From Gaiellasilicea sp963745775 (GTDB lineage: Bacteria > Actinomycetota > Thermoleophilia > Gaiellales > Gaiellaceae), in contig CAVUYY010000011.1 in assembly GCA_963745775.1 (NCBI GenBank), positions 62,001 through 126,000 of the forward strand: a DNA stretch of 64,000 nt, read 5' to 3'. Below are positions 1-10,187 of this stretch, piece after piece. The notes under the pieces were generated by a model that worked only from the letters and a program-made list of their open reading frames with translations, was not told where the DNA came from and searched no databases. The translations under genes and the position numbers were made by a program. The first letter of the stretch is position 1. Every line of letters begins with the position of its first letter.

Positions 1-110
1 GCCGTGTCGAGAGCGCGGCGCACGAGCGTGCGCCCGCCGAGCACGGCGAGGTTCTTCCGCGGGACCCGCTGCGAGCCGCCGCGCGCCGGGACGACGGCGA
101 GGATCCTCAG
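1..110 (-). CDS. Acylneuraminate cytidylyltransferase-like protein, N-terminal fragment
   Basis: This is the first 36 or so codons of a gene that runs off the left edge. The translation contains VVPARGGSQRVPRKNLAVLG, the nucleotide-binding N-terminus of CMP-sialic acid synthetase-like enzymes (NeuA, KdsB and relatives). These activate nonulosonic or related acids with CTP in the cytoplasm. The probable start is CTG at 110, which overlaps the TGA of the upstream methyltransferase as CTGA. A lost base that changed a GTG start is the alternative. It is a second NeuA-like gene in addition to the one at 9.4-10.2 kb. The substrate cannot be told from this fragment. Confidence 0.6.
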   Translation of the reverse strand, partial: MRILAVVPARGGSQRVPRKNLAVLGGRTLVRRALDT

Positions 111-936
111 GCCGCTCCGCGCGCAGGCGCCAGAGCTCGGCGAGAAAGGCGCGCGGCGGCGAGCTCGAGCGGCGCCCAGTCCGGCTCGACCGGCTCCACC
201 GGGGCGAGCAGGAAGCCCCAGTGGCCGTCAGTCGGAAAGCCGCTCGGCGACCGGCGCGAGGCCCGCTGAGCTCGAAGTACGCGAGCGCGGTCGCCCGTGT
301 CAGGGAGAACGGGTGATCGATCTTGACGGCGGCCTCGATCGAGCCCACGCGCCGGACCATGAAGTCGACGTCGAGCACGTCGACGAAGAGCGCGGCCGTT
401 CGCGGCAAGCGCCCGCGGAGCGAGCGCAGCGTCGCCGCCACGTCGAGCAGATGGTCGATCGTCTGGCAGAGAAGCATCAGGTCAAAGGTCCGCCCGCCGA
501 GATCGGACGTCCTCCGCGAAGCCGCGATCGTCTCCATGCCCTCCGCGGCCGACGGCGAGCTCGTCCGGCGCCGGATCGAGCACGGTGGCCTCCCTGCCGA
601 AGGCGTCCCGGAGGCGCCGGCGACGACGCCCGTCGAGCCGCCGACGTCGAGCACAGTCGCGGCGTGGCCGGGAAGCGACGCCCGAGGAAGCGACGAGCTC
701 CGCGGCGTAGGCGCGCTGTTCGTCCTGGACGGTCTCGGCGTCGATCCGCCGCCCGTGGTAGGCGCTGACGAGCGGCCGGTAGGCGGACTCGTAGAAGCTC
801 GCGTACTCCCGACGGTCAGGCGCGGCGACAGGAAGCCCAGGCCGCAGCGGGCACAGACCCGCAGGGCGGCGGGATAGCCGTAGCGGTCGCTGCGGGAGGC
901 CTCGACGAGCCGCGTCGAGCCGCAGAGGTTGCACAC
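107..936 (-). CDS. SAM-dependent methyltransferase with N-terminal zinc ribbon (frameshifted)
   Basis: The N-terminus shows two CxxC pairs (CNLCGS near residue 2 and CARCGLGF near residue 29), then an EYASFYESAYRPL segment. After several frame changes come pieces of a class I methyltransferase fold (FDLMLLCQTIDHLLDV-like and LFVDVLDVDF-like, visible in alternating frames). This matches small zinc-ribbon methyltransferases common in surface-polysaccharide loci, which probably methylate a sugar. No single frame covers the gene; at least three single-base indels are needed. The start is taken as GTG at 936, just before the first CxxC. The end is the TGA that overlaps the next gene. The acceptor is unknown. 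Confidence 0.55.
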
Positions 937-1089
937 GCCACCACCTCGCGCGCCCGCGCGCCGTAGTCGAAGCCGACCGCGCGGATTCGCGCTGCTCGAT
1001 CCGTCACGGGCGCACCCACGCGGGCGAGCGTAGGCCTGCTGACCAGCCGTCTTCCCGGCTGCTTCCAGTCCGGTGAGAGGCGCGCGAAG

Positions 1090-2477
1090 CTAGCTGCGCA
1101 CGACCCGCGGGCCAGTCCGAGGTGGGCCGGCGCCACCGCAGCGCGCGGCCTCCTCCACCGCCGATGCGGCGAGCGGAGCGGCCGAGTCGCGAGTCCGTGC
1201 GGCCTGACGAAGTGCTCGAGGAAGCGCTCGATCCGCTGGCGTGCAGCTCCGGCTCCGTGAGCACGGCCGCGAGCTGGTCTGGTGCTCGTCGAGGTCCGCG
1301 CGGTGACGAGGGGACCCTCGGCGCCGGTGAGGTGCGCGAAGTGGAGCGTCCCCTCCTGTCTGCCCCGGAAGGCATCGGTAACGAGGGTGAACGACGGCCG
1401 CCGCAGGACGCGGCCTCGACCAGCGCGCTCGTGTTGATCCCGAAGACGCCCTCCGCGTGGTAGAGCGTGTCGAAGTAGTCCGCGCGCTTAGCCTCGTCGG
1501 TCGGGGAGGCCCCCCCGCGCGGCCAGATCGCGACCCGCTCGTCCGACGGCTAGAAGCTGCCCAGCCCGCGCGTTCTGCGGATGGGGCCGGATCAGGACGC
1601 CGAGCTCCCGCACCGCCGGGCGCGGGCTCCGGCGGAGCGCCCGATCCACTCCCGCACGAAAGCCGTTTCGTCGCCGGCGATGAACGCGACGATCCCGCGT
1701 AGAGGAGGTACGGCCCGGCCGGGAGGCCAGCTCGGCGAGCAACATCTCGCGCACGGTCGGACTCCCAGTCGAACCAGTGGTCGTAGGCGTGCGCCCCGCC
1801 CACGCGGACCCGCTCTCGGGGCACGCCGTGGAAGCCGACGGCTTCGTCCGCCTGGGCCTCGTTCCAGACGATGTCAGCGTCGGGATGTTCTTGAGCACGC
1901 CCTTGTTGGTCAGGTTGTCCCAGCTCGCGACCGGTAGGACGGTCGGCACCCCGAGCTCGGCGGCGATGCGATCCAGTCGCTCTGCCTCGAACCCAGCCCG
2001 ACGAGCGGCGACACGAGCACGACGTCCGGCTCGGCCTCGACCAGCTGCGCCGTGCGCCCGTCGATCGGAACCGGTCCTCGAGCCGGCGGAGAGCGGATAC
2101 GAGACGACGCGCCTGCGGGGAGGCGACAGGGTCGTCGCCTCGGACCAGGCCGCGGGGCCCGCTCTCGCGCCCGCGCTCGCAGCTCGGCGGCGTCCTGGAA
2201 CGCGGGCTCGAGATAGCGCAGGTAGTCGAGGCCGTGGCGGAACGCCGTACGTGCGCCAGCCATTCGTCGTCGCGTGGCTGTCGTGGCCGTGCGTGAACCA
2301 CGGATACCGCAACGCGAGTGCCTCGAGCACGCGCCCCCGCCGGGCAGCAGCTCGCCGCTGCTTCTCGACGACGACATGTACCTGGTGACCATGTTCCAGG
2401 AGCTCCTCGAGAAAGCTCGCGAAAAGGCGGTCGAAGTTCGCTGCCAGGACAAAGAAGAGGATTCGAAGGCGCGGCAC
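1090..2477 (-). CDS. Glycosyltransferase, GT-B-like surface glycan type (frameshifted)
   Basis: The start MPRLRILFFVLAANFDRLF at 2477 is a typical GT-B N-terminus. Later segments in different frames read LPVASWDNLTNKG, IVWNEAQADEAVGFHG, AGPYLLYAGSS and, near the end, YFDTLYHAEGVFGINTSALVEAA followed by a QEGTLHFAHL-like stretch. This order (SWDNLT, then YAGSS, then INTSALVEAA) is seen in uncharacterised glycosyltransferases of capsule-like clusters. At least five indels break the frame. The end is the TAG at 1090. It is transcribed with the methyltransferase downstream and diverges from the GT2 gene at 2499. The 150 bases between it and the methyltransferase hold nothing I recognise. Confidence 0.6.
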
Positions 2478-2498
2478 GAGCAGCGTTACCCTACTTCC

Positions 2499-3395
2499 GT
2501 GACGTCGTCGTCTTCGGCGTGCCTGTGCGGAACGGCGAGAGGTGGCTTGCCGAGGCGCTCGACTCGCTGCTCTCGCAGACGTCGGCCGCGGCGGATCGTC
2601 GTCGTCGACGACTGCTCGAGCGACGGCACGGCCGCGATCCTGGCGCTATGTCGAACAGGCGCGATCGCCTGCGTCCGCAGCGAGGAGCGGCTCGGGCTCG
2701 TCGAGGCCTGGCGGCGGGCCTACGGGGAGGCGCGGAGGCACGCCCGTCCGCGCCGTACTTCGCCTGGGGGAGCGACCACGACCGCTGGGAGCCGACTGGC
2801 TCGCGTCGCTCGCAGCCGAGCTCGACGCGCATCCCGAGGCGGTGCTCGCCTATCCGCTCGTGCAGCGGATCGGCGAGGAGGGCGAGCGCTGCGAACGCCC
2901 GCGCGTCCGTTCGACACGCTCGGGGTCACCGATCCGCTCGAGCGGCTGCGGCGACCGCGCGGGGGATGGGGCCGGCGACATGATCTACGGCCTCCATCGC
3001 GTCGAGGCGCTCGAGCGTGCGGGCGGCTTTCCGCCGACGCTCCTCCCGGACCGGCTGCTGCTCGGGCGGCTGGCGCTGGAGGGCCGTTCGTCCAGGTCGA
3101 GCGGGTGCTCTGGTCGCGCCGCTACCGCGAGGGCGTCAGGCCGACGCTCTCGCGACAGCGGCGGACGCTCTTTCCCGGCCGGACCGCCGCCGCATACGGC
3201 CCCTGGTTGGCCTGGCACGTGCTCTGGTTCTTCCGCTCTCTGCCCGCCGAGGGAGAGGTCGGCCGGATCCGCGGCGCCGGCACGTACGGCGTGACCGCGC
3301 ACCGGGCCGTGGCCCGGCAGCGGCGCCTCAGCCGGCAGCGCCGGCGCCGCCGTGCGGTGAAGGCGCGCCGAGCGCAAGGCATGCTTGGAGCGTGA
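2499..3395 (+). CDS. Family 2 glycosyltransferase (frameshifted)
   Basis: The fragments read FGVPVRNGERWLAEALDSLL, RRIVVVDDCSSDGT, VRSEERLGLVEAWRRAYGEA and APYFAWGSDHDRWEP in order. This is the GT-A fold of GT2 enzymes, with the VDDCSSDGT nucleotide-binding loop and a DHD in the place of the metal-binding DxD. They transfer a sugar from a nucleotide donor to a lipid-linked acceptor at the inner face of the membrane. Three or four indels are needed to join the frames. The start GTG at 2499 is inferred from VVVFGVPV directly after it; one G seems missing there. The stop overlaps the next start as GTGA. Confidence 0.65.
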   Translation: MTSSSSACLCGTARGGLPRRSTRCSRRRRPRRIVVVDDCSSDGTAAILALCRTGAIACVRSEERLGLVEAWRRAYGEARRHARPRRTSPGGATTTAGSRLARVARSRARRASRGGARLSARAADRRGGRALRTPARPFDTLGVTDPLERLRRPRGGWGRRHDLRPPSRRGARACGRLSADAPPGPAAARAAGAGGPFVQVERVLWSRRYREGVRPTLSRQRRTLFPGRTAAAYGPWLAWHVLWFFRSLPAEGEVGRIRGAGTYGVTAHRAVARQRRLSRQRRRRRAVKARRAQGMLGA

Positions 3396-4635
3396 CGCCG
3401 CCCCCGCCCAGGACGATCCCGTCGTCGTCGAAGGTCTCTCGAAGTGCTTCCACGGGCTGACCGAGCGGCCTTCGACGCGCCGACGCCGCTCCTGACCCGC
3501 GTCTTCAGGGGCCGGCGCGATCCGGGGATCGAGGAGGAGACCGAGGACGAGGAGGACGAGGTCGAGGACAAGTTCGCGGGGCTTGCGGAGGAGGCGCCGA
3601 CGAGACCTGGGCGCTCCGCGACGTCTCGTTCAGGCTTGGCCGCGGGGAAGTGGTCGGCCTCGTCGGCGGGCCTGGATCCGGGAAGACGACCCTGCTCCGC
3701 CTGCTCACCGGCGCGACGCCAGCGAGCGGGCCGTGCGTACGTCCGGGGGTCGTGCCGCCGCTGATCCAGGTCTCCACCCAGTTCCTGCAGCCGGCGTTCT
3801 CGCCGAGGCAGAACGTCGCCCTGGCGGGGGCGATCGCCGGGCTCGGAAGCGGCAGGCGCTGGCGCGGGTCGATGAGGTGACCGAGGTGCTCGGCGTCACG
3901 GGGGCGACGATGCGGAAGAACTCGACAGCCGGGCCGCTCAAGCTGGCCCTCTCGGCCGCCCTCTGCCTCGGCACCGACGTCGTCTTCCTCGACGATCCCT
4001 TCGCCGTCGAGAACCGGGACTTCCAGGAACGCTGTGCAGAGGCGATCCGGCGGCGGGCCCGGGAGGGAACGACGATCGTCCTCGACTCGCGCGACCGGGA
4101 TCGCCTGAGCGCGCTCTGCACGCGGCGCTGTGGCTCCCGGGCGGCACGCTCGTCGGGCAGGGCCCGATCGAGGAGATCCTGCGACGCTCGGACGCGGCGA
4201 CGCGTGCGGAGCGCGGCGCCGGGCCTGCGCTCCCAGAGGGAGCGAGGGGATTCGACGCGAGGGCGGCGATCGGGAACGTCTCCTGCGCGGCGATGCCGGG
4301 CGATCGAGGTCGTCGTGCAGCTCGAGCTCGCGCGGCCGCTCTCGGTCCAGGTCGGGATCGGGCTCGAGAGCGCGACGGGACGAGGCTCTGGTTCGAGCAG
4401 CCCGAAGCGGTCGCCTGCCCCCGGAGCGGGCAGTACGCGTTCGTGCTCCGGCCTCTGCGCCGCCCGGCGCATACACCGGACGGGTGGAGTCGCGGATGAT
4501 GAGCGACGCAGAGGAGTCCATCCTCGGTCTCCGGCCTGCTCGCGTTCTCGAACGGCGGGGGCGAGTGGCCGCGGTTGCGACGGCGCGGACGGGTGGCAGC
4601 CGCGCGAGGGCAGCTGGGAGACGCTCGTGCACTAG
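3392..4635 (+). CDS. Polysaccharide ABC exporter ATPase, Wzt-like, with degenerate motifs (frameshifted)
   Basis: A Walker A motif GGPGSGKTT lies near 3667. Then come KNSTAGPLKLALSAALCLG where an LSGGQ-like signature should be, VVFLDDP as Walker B, and IVLDSRD at the switch region. Compared with the intact Wzt at 53.6 kb (YSSGMYMRLG, LLLDEVFAVG, FVSHD), the signature, the catalytic glutamate and the switch histidine all differ. A C-terminal domain follows (YAFVLRP, a LLAFSNGGGEWPRL-like stretch, WQPREGSWETLVH at the end), like the substrate-binding tail of Wzt proteins. The first 200 bases and the middle contain indels. The matching permease lies convergently at 4683-5597. The protein may be a poor ATPase or a sugar-sensing subunit. 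Confidence 0.6.
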
Positions 4636-4643
4636 TCTGCTCT

Positions 4644-4682
4644 GCCGGCGGCGGAGCCCGCGCCGCGGGCGCAGCCGCCGGC
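4644..4682. terminator. GC-rich hairpin between convergent genes
   Basis: Perfect 9-base arms GCCGGCGGC (4644-4652) and GCCGCCGGC (4674-4682) enclose an inner hairpin of CCCGC and GCGGG. It lies exactly between the ends of the convergent ATPase and permease genes, so it probably ends transcription from both sides. There is no T-run on either strand, which is common for terminators in high-GC actinobacteria. Confidence 0.55.
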
Positions 4683-5597
4683 TCAGCCTGCGGTCACGGC
4701 CGTGCAGGACGTCGACCTCGCGGCGATCGAAGAGCCAGAGGCCGGGAACCCAGATCACGAACACCCAGAACAGGGTCACGAGCACCGCGTCAGAGCTCAG
4801 CTCGTGCGAGGGGAAGAGGCCGTCCTTGACCATCTCGATCGCACCCGTCAGCGGATTCAGCTCCGCGACCGGACGCCACTTCTCGGGCACCGCGGACAGC
4901 GGATAGATGACGGGCGTCAGGAAATAGAGGAACCCGAGGACGTAGCCGATCCCGAACCGGACATCTCTCGCCCGGGCGCCCGCTGCCGAGGTCAGCAGCC
5001 CGATCCCGAGCCCGAAGAGCAGCAACAGGAGCAGTCCCGCAGGGACGAGCAGCGTGTGGATCCCGATCTCGACGTACCAGTAGTCGGCGCGGATGTAGTA
5101 GTAGAGGACACCGACGATCGCGAAGACGCGATGATCGCGAACTCGAGCAGAGCCGGGATCGCCGCCGAGACGATCAGGGTCAGCTTGGGGACGTAGACCC
5201 GCGGCAGGAGCTTGCGGTTCAGCTCGAGGCTTCGGGTCGACCAGTAGGCCGCCTCGAAGAAGAGCGCCAGGCCGCGGTCGAGACGACGAAGAACAGCGGG
5301 TAGGGCGTGTCCCGGTGGAGATCCCGATCAGCCCTCCGAAGACGAGGATCCGCGTCGCGAGCATCAGCGCGGGCCGGAGCGGGAGCCAGAGCAGGCCGAG
5401 CCAGGTCCGTGCGAACCGCTTCTGGATGAAGCGGACTCCGAAGAACGGGACGAGCAGCCGATAGCGCCAGAACTCGACGGCGAGCGGCCGGAAGCCGGAG
5501 CGCCGCGGGTTGATCTCGAGCGCTCGTCCGGGCGTGTCGCGCGGGCGCTCTTCGGGGGTCTGGCGACGTCCTCGATCTGCTCCGATGACTCGATCAC
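4683..5597 (-). CDS. ABC-2 type polysaccharide exporter permease, Wzm-like (frameshifted)
   Basis: The C-terminal half is in one frame: VGVLYYYIRADYWYVEIGIH, a leucine-rich helix, FLYFLTPVIYPLSAVPEKWR and LNPLTGAIEMVKDGLFPS. This is the typical end of Wzm/TagG permeases, with the FLTPVIYP motif. The N-terminus (start ATG at 5597) has a hydrophilic segment, then in shifted frames RFARTWLGLLWLPLRPALMLA. About six membrane helices are expected. Two or more indels occur between 5130 and 5560. The exact stop is unsure because the frame is disturbed near 4690. It probably pairs with the ATPase at 3392-4635. Confidence 0.65.
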
Positions 5598-5651
5598 GCC
5601 CGCGTTACCGTAGCTTCTTCCTTCCGCGGCGGAGGATCGTCCGCAGGCGGC

Positions 5652-6742
5652 TCAACTGCGCCGAGGCCGCTGCGGAACGGCTCGACGAGTGTGGCGAGCG
5701 TCAGTGGCGTGAGCCTCTGCGGTCGCGACGGTCGTGTGGCGGGCGCGGACGTCGGCGTGCGCTCGCTCCCCCAGCGCGCGTCGAAGCTCGGCGTCGGCGA
5801 CGAGCGCCAAGAGCTTCTCGCGCCAGTCGGCCGGGTTCCTCGCGAGAACCGTTGCGCCCGTCTTCGATCACGCGCGCGAACTCCTCCGTTGCTGCTCGCG
5901 ACGACCGGAACCCCACGAGACCTGCCTCGAGGTACTTGATCGAGCTCTTCGCCTCGGCGAACCGGTTACCTAGCTCCAGCGGGGATATAGCGAGTCCGCC
6001 CGCGCGAAGAGTTCCGGCAGCTCGTCGAAAGGGCAGCGCTCGAGGCGCTCGATCCGGCTCGCGAAGGCCGAGAAGCGGTCGTCGAGAGTTAGCGGCCCGA
6101 CGACGAGCAGTCGCGCGGTGGGAACGGCGTCAGCGCCTCGAGCACCCCCGCCGCCGCCTCAAGGAAGTCGACGTCGTGGCTCGCCGTGCCGCTGAAGTAG
6201 CCGATCGTGACCGCTCCCTGCTCGGGCGCGCCCGCGCGGCCAACGCGTCGTCGGCGGCCGCGACCATCCCGCCCGAGACGACGTTCGGGACGACTGCGAC
6301 GCGTGGGTTGAGCGCTCCTGGCCGCGCGGGCCAGGGCATCGGTGCTGACGAAAACGCCGTCGCTAGCCGCGAGCGCGCGCCGCCGGAGCTCGAGCTTCTC
6401 CTCCCGCTCGGCCTGCGGGAGCTTGGTCATCCATGGGAACCGATCGGCGAGCGCGGGGTCAGAAAATCAGATCGTCGGTGTCGTAGAGCACCGGCGATCG
6501 AGCGGCGTCGTGCCTCGCGGGCGATGCGCTCGAGCTTCGAGCCGGCCGGAACGCGGTGGAGGATGAACAGGTCGTGGCGATCGCCAGCGCCCTCGAGCGC
6601 CGCCTTCCGGAAGGGGAGGATCTCACCGCTGCGCCGACCTGCTCGAGCGACTCGGCCCGGTGCTCGCAGCGGTAGCGACGAGAGCCTCCGCCGGTGCCGA
6701 GACGATCGCGATCCGCGCGCCGGCGAGCACGCCCGCGTCCAC
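5652..6742 (-). CDS. GT4-type glycosyltransferase (frameshifted)
   Basis: The pieces in order are GVLAGARIAIVSAPAEALVA, VLYDTDDLIF, LRRRALAASDGVFVSTDALA, VVPNVVSGG, GYFSGTASHDVDFLEAAAG, and a C-terminal NRFAEAKSSIKYLEAGLVG-like stretch. The YDTDDLIF and YFSGTASHDVDF signatures occur in group 1 glycosyltransferases of cell-surface clusters, which add sugars to a lipid-linked chain. The start GTG at 6742 lies 24 bases after the transketolase stop. At least five single-base indels are present. Donor and acceptor cannot be read from the sequence. Confidence 0.6.
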
Positions 6743-6765
6743 GCTCAGGCCCGCAGGAGCTCGAC

Positions 6766-8621
6766 TCAGACACGCTCCACGAGACTGCCGCGTCGAGCCC
6801 GTGCGCGCGCAGGACCTCGTCGTTCGTGCCGCACTCGGGGACCCCGTCGACGCCCACGAGGCGCGTGCGGGCGGCGGCCTCCGGCGCGGACGCGGCGAAC
6901 GCGTTGAGCACCGCCTCGCCCTGGCCGCCGGGGAGGACGTGGTTGTCGAGGCAGACGATCGTGCCCGGCGCGTGCTCGGCGAGCCAGGCGCCGTCGATCG
7001 CCGCGCAGCCACGGCAGCGCGATCAGGCCCCAGCCGTCGAGCGCGTCGCACGCCGCCCACGCCTGGGAGACGAGCACGGGGCCGGTGCAGACGAACGTTC
7101 CTGCCTCGCCCTCGCGCAGGACGGTGCCGCGGCCCTCGACGAGCTCGGCGGCGGGCGGATCGAAGCCGAGCGGCCAGGGCGGCGAGACGAGCCGGAGATA
7201 GACGGGGCCGTCGGCCTCGTGCACGGCCCACTCGACCGCGCGCCGAACCTCGGCTCTCGCAGTACGGCTCGATCGCCGCCAGCCCCGGAACCGAGCCCAT
7301 CAGCGCGATGTCGCGCACCGACTGGTGCGAGTGGCCGGGCCCGCCGGGGACGATCCCGGCGAGCGAGCCGTGGTAGAGCACCTTCGTCCCCTCGCTCGCG
7401 TTGTTGAAGACCTGCTCGGCCGCGCGCGGGGTCAGGAAGCACGCGAACGAGTGGCAGACGGGGAGGAGCCCCGCGAGCGCCATCGCCCCGGCCTGCGAGA
7501 CCAGGTCCTGCTCGGCGATCCCGCACTCGAAGAAGCGCTCCGGGAAGCGCTCCTGGAACGGGACGAGCCCGGTGTCGAGCCGCAGGTCGCCGTCGAGGGC
7601 CACGAGCGACGGCTCGCGTTCCGCCGCTGCGACGAGCGCCTCCCCGTATGCGTGGATCAGCCGTTGCGGGCGCTCGGGCGGCGTTCGCCGCGGCGACTCG
7701 CGCGTCTCGAGCCGGAGCTCGTCCGCTCCGATCCCGGCGAGCCGCGCGTTCAGCCGCTCGATCAGCTCGGCGAGCGCCTGCGCGTAGGCCGCGGGGCCAG
7801 GCGCGCCGGAGTGGAAGTCGTAGAGCGCCGTCTCCTCCTGGGGGAGGGCGTGCGGCTCCATGAAGCCGACTCCCGCTCCCTTGAGCGTGTCCGCGACGAG
7901 GAGCTTCGGCCGGTCGGGGGCGCTGTCCGCGCAACTCGGTCAACGTCGTCGAGAAGGCGTCGAGATCGTGTCCGTCACACCGTGCGACCGCCCAGCCGAA
8001 GGCCGCGACCTTGCGCTCGAGCTCGCCGAGGTCGCTGACCTGCGAGACCCACGTATCCGACTGCAGCTTGTTGTGGTCGACGATCACCGTGATCTCGCCG
8101 AGCCCGCGGTTCGCCGTGGGCTGGAGCGACTCCCAGAACTGGCCCTCCTGGAGCTCGCCGTCGCCCGTGAGCACGTAGACGTCGCCGCGCCGCCCGGCGA
8201 GGCGGTCGGCCAGCACGAAACCGCGCGCCTTCGAGATCCCCATCCCGAGCGAGCCCGTGTTCGTCACCACCTGCGGCGTCGTCAGGACGTCCGGGTGGCC
8301 GGGCAGGCCGCCCAGCGTGCGAAGAGCGAAGAGCTTGTCGAACGGGAGCCGGCCGAGCCCGATCAGGATCGCGTAGAGGCCCGGCGCGTCGTGGCCCTTC
8401 GAGGAGAAGTAGCGGTCGCCCTCGCCGAGCACCTCGAGCTGGAGCCACGAGACGATGTCCATGGAGCTGAAGCTCGTGCCGATGTGACCCGAGCCGGCGT
8501 GCTCGATCATCGTCAGCGTGTTGATTCGGCACGCGTCCGCGAAGGCCGCGACCCGATCCGTGGGCGCGACGTCGAGCGCGCGGATCCGCGCGAACTCGGA
8601 GAAAGGGACGTACGAGAGCAC
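6766..8621 (-). CDS. Transketolase-like enzyme (frameshifted)
   Basis: The N-terminal half (from GTG 8621) has EHAGSGHIGTSFSSMDIVSW, YFSSKGHDAPGLYAILIGLG and the thiamine-diphosphate motif GDGELQEG...DHNK. The C-terminal half, in other frames, has LVALDGDLRLDTGL, FFECGIAEQDLVSQAGAMAL with the catalytic Glu, and GPGHSHQSVRDIALM. It therefore holds all three transketolase domains in one chain of about 618 residues. It moves two-carbon units between sugar phosphates. Indels lie near 7890, 7240 and 7000. Its place beside glycosyltransferases suggests that it feeds a special sugar precursor rather than central metabolism, but this is inference. Confidence 0.7.
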
Positions 8622-8647
8622 GGGTCGTCGAGCGTACAGAGCTAGGC

Positions 8648-9480
8648 TTGTTGCCGGTGCGGCTCTCCCGACGCCAGCTCGTCGACCTCGACAGCCTGGA
8701 CGATCCGCGGATCGCGGACGCTGCCGCGCGGAGCCCGCTCGTTCGCGGCCCCGCCTTCTCGGAGCACGCCGACGAAGCCGAGCTCGAGTTCAGGGAGGAG
8801 CACGAGCCCTACGACGGCCTCGAGGTCGCCGAGATCTTCTTCCGCCGGAAGCGGGTGCTCGACTATCTCGACTTCGCCCTCGCGCGCACCGGGATCGAGC
8901 CGGCAGGCTCCGTCGTCGAGCTCGGGGCCGGCTCGTGCTGGCTGAGCGCGGCGCTCTCGTGCTTCCCGGCGGTCGAACGGGTAGTCGCGGTCGAGTTCTC
9001 CGAGCGCCGGCTCGTCTCGTTCGCCCCGGTCTCGCTCGCCCTGCTCGAGGCTCCGGCGGAGAAGGTCGAGCGGCGGGTCGCGGACTTCTACCGGCACGGC
9101 CTCGAGCCGCGAAGCGCCGATCTGGTGGTGCTCGACGCGGCCTTTCACCATGCCTCCGAGCCACGGCGGCTGGCCGAGTCGTCTTCGACCTGACGAGACC
9201 GGGCGGATCGGCCCTGCTCCTGCGTGAGCCGACGCTGACGCTCCTAACCCGCAGCCGCACCCACGGGATCGAGGCGGCTCACGGCGACTTCGAGCACGAG
9301 TATCGGCGCGCCGAGTACGTGGACTTTCTCGAGGAAGCCGGCTTCAAGGCCCGCAGCGTCGGCGTGCGCTGGTTCCATGCGAGCGGGCTCCGTCGTGCGC
9401 TCTACCGCCCGCCGCTGACCTGGCTCAGCGGCCCGCTCCGCGGCCAGTACGCCTACGTCGGCGGGAAGCCGTTTACCTGA
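8648..9480 (+). CDS. Class I SAM-dependent methyltransferase (one frameshift)
   Basis: The SAM-binding motif I is VVELGAGSCWLSAAL, followed by VVAVEFSERRL (motif II acidic residue) and DLVVLDAAFHHASEP. After an indel near 9180 the second frame gives VVFDLTRPGGSALLLREP and a C-terminal YVDFLEEAGFKARSVGVRW. The total is about 276 residues. The start is TTG at 8648 or 8651, diverging from the transketolase start 26 bases away. Methyltransferases with this layout modify sugars or lipids in glycan clusters; the target is unknown. Its end overlaps the convergent neuA gene by 28 bases. Confidence 0.65.
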
Positions 9481-10187
9481 GGGAGCTCGGCCTCGCCGCT
9501 CGCGGCCAGCCGCTCGGCGCGCTCGAAGTCGTCCGGGTAGTCGATCGTCAGCCCCTCGTAGCCCTCGGTCAGGAACGGCGCCACGCGCGCGCCGGCGATC
9601 GACGGCTCTCCGTCGAGAACTCGCGACCAGGCCAGCTCGAGGCTCGAGTTCTGGACGTGGATCTGCGGCAGTGCCTGGTACTGCATCGAGTGCAGGGGGA
9701 CCCCTCGCGCGGGCTGGTCGAGGAGCGGGCGCATCAGGTCGCCGTCCAGGATCCACATCTTGCCGGGGTGCTGGCGGACGAGCTCGACGGCGCGGATCGA
9801 ATCCGCCCGCTCGCCGAGCTCGACGAGCCGAGCGAAGGCGCGGCGGATCGTCGCGGCGGTGCGAAACGGGCTCGTCGGACGAAGGATCCCGAAGATCTCC
9901 TCGTCGCGACCGGCCATCGCGAGCGTCACCCATTCGACGTCCGGCGAGGTCGACGTCGCGAGCTCGGCGGGGCGGAGCTCTGGGACCTCGGCGCCGTAGC
10001 GGCGCGCGACCGCCGCGATCTCCTCCGAGTCCGTGGAGACGAGGATCGCGCCGAAGACGCCGCTCTCGCGCGCCGCCGCGATCGAATAGGCGAGGAGCGG
10101 ATGGCCGGCGAGCTCGCGCACGTTCTTGCCGGGAACGCGCTCCGAGCCGGCGCGCGCCGGGATCAGGGCGACCGCCGAGGGGTTCAC
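9453..10187 (-). CDS. neuA: Acylneuraminate cytidylyltransferase (NeuA family)
   Basis: The protein has 244 residues. The N-terminal motif ALIPARAGSERVPGKNVREL binds CTP. Further on come LVSTDSEEIA, RPTSPFRTAATI and, towards the C-terminus, IDYPDDFERAE, all usual for CMP-nonulosonate synthetases. The enzyme activates a sialic-acid-like sugar as its CMP form for glycosyltransferases. It is the last gene of the long minus-strand operon, which also holds neuB (12.4 kb), SDR and aldehyde dehydrogenase. The start GTG at 10187 follows the expected stop of the aldehyde dehydrogenase as GTGA. The exact nonulosonic acid cannot be told. Confidence 0.85.
   Translation of the reverse strand: MNPSAVALIPARAGSERVPGKNVRELAGHPLLAYSIAAARESGVFGAILVSTDSEEIAAVARRYGAEVPELRPAELATSTSPDVEWVTLAMAGRDEEIFGILRPTSPFRTAATIRRAFARLVELGERADSIRAVELVRQHPGKMWILDGDLMRPLLDQPARGVPLHSMQYQALPQIHVQNSSLELAWSRVLDGEPSIAGARVAPFLTEGYEGLTIDYPDDFERAERLAASGEAELPQVNGFPPT

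Noticed and set aside
9244..10184. 310-residue C-terminal extension of the aldehyde dehydrogenase
   Set aside because: It is Arg/Gly/Pro-rich antisense-like shadow over a clear neuA gene; a one-base error at the stop explains it.
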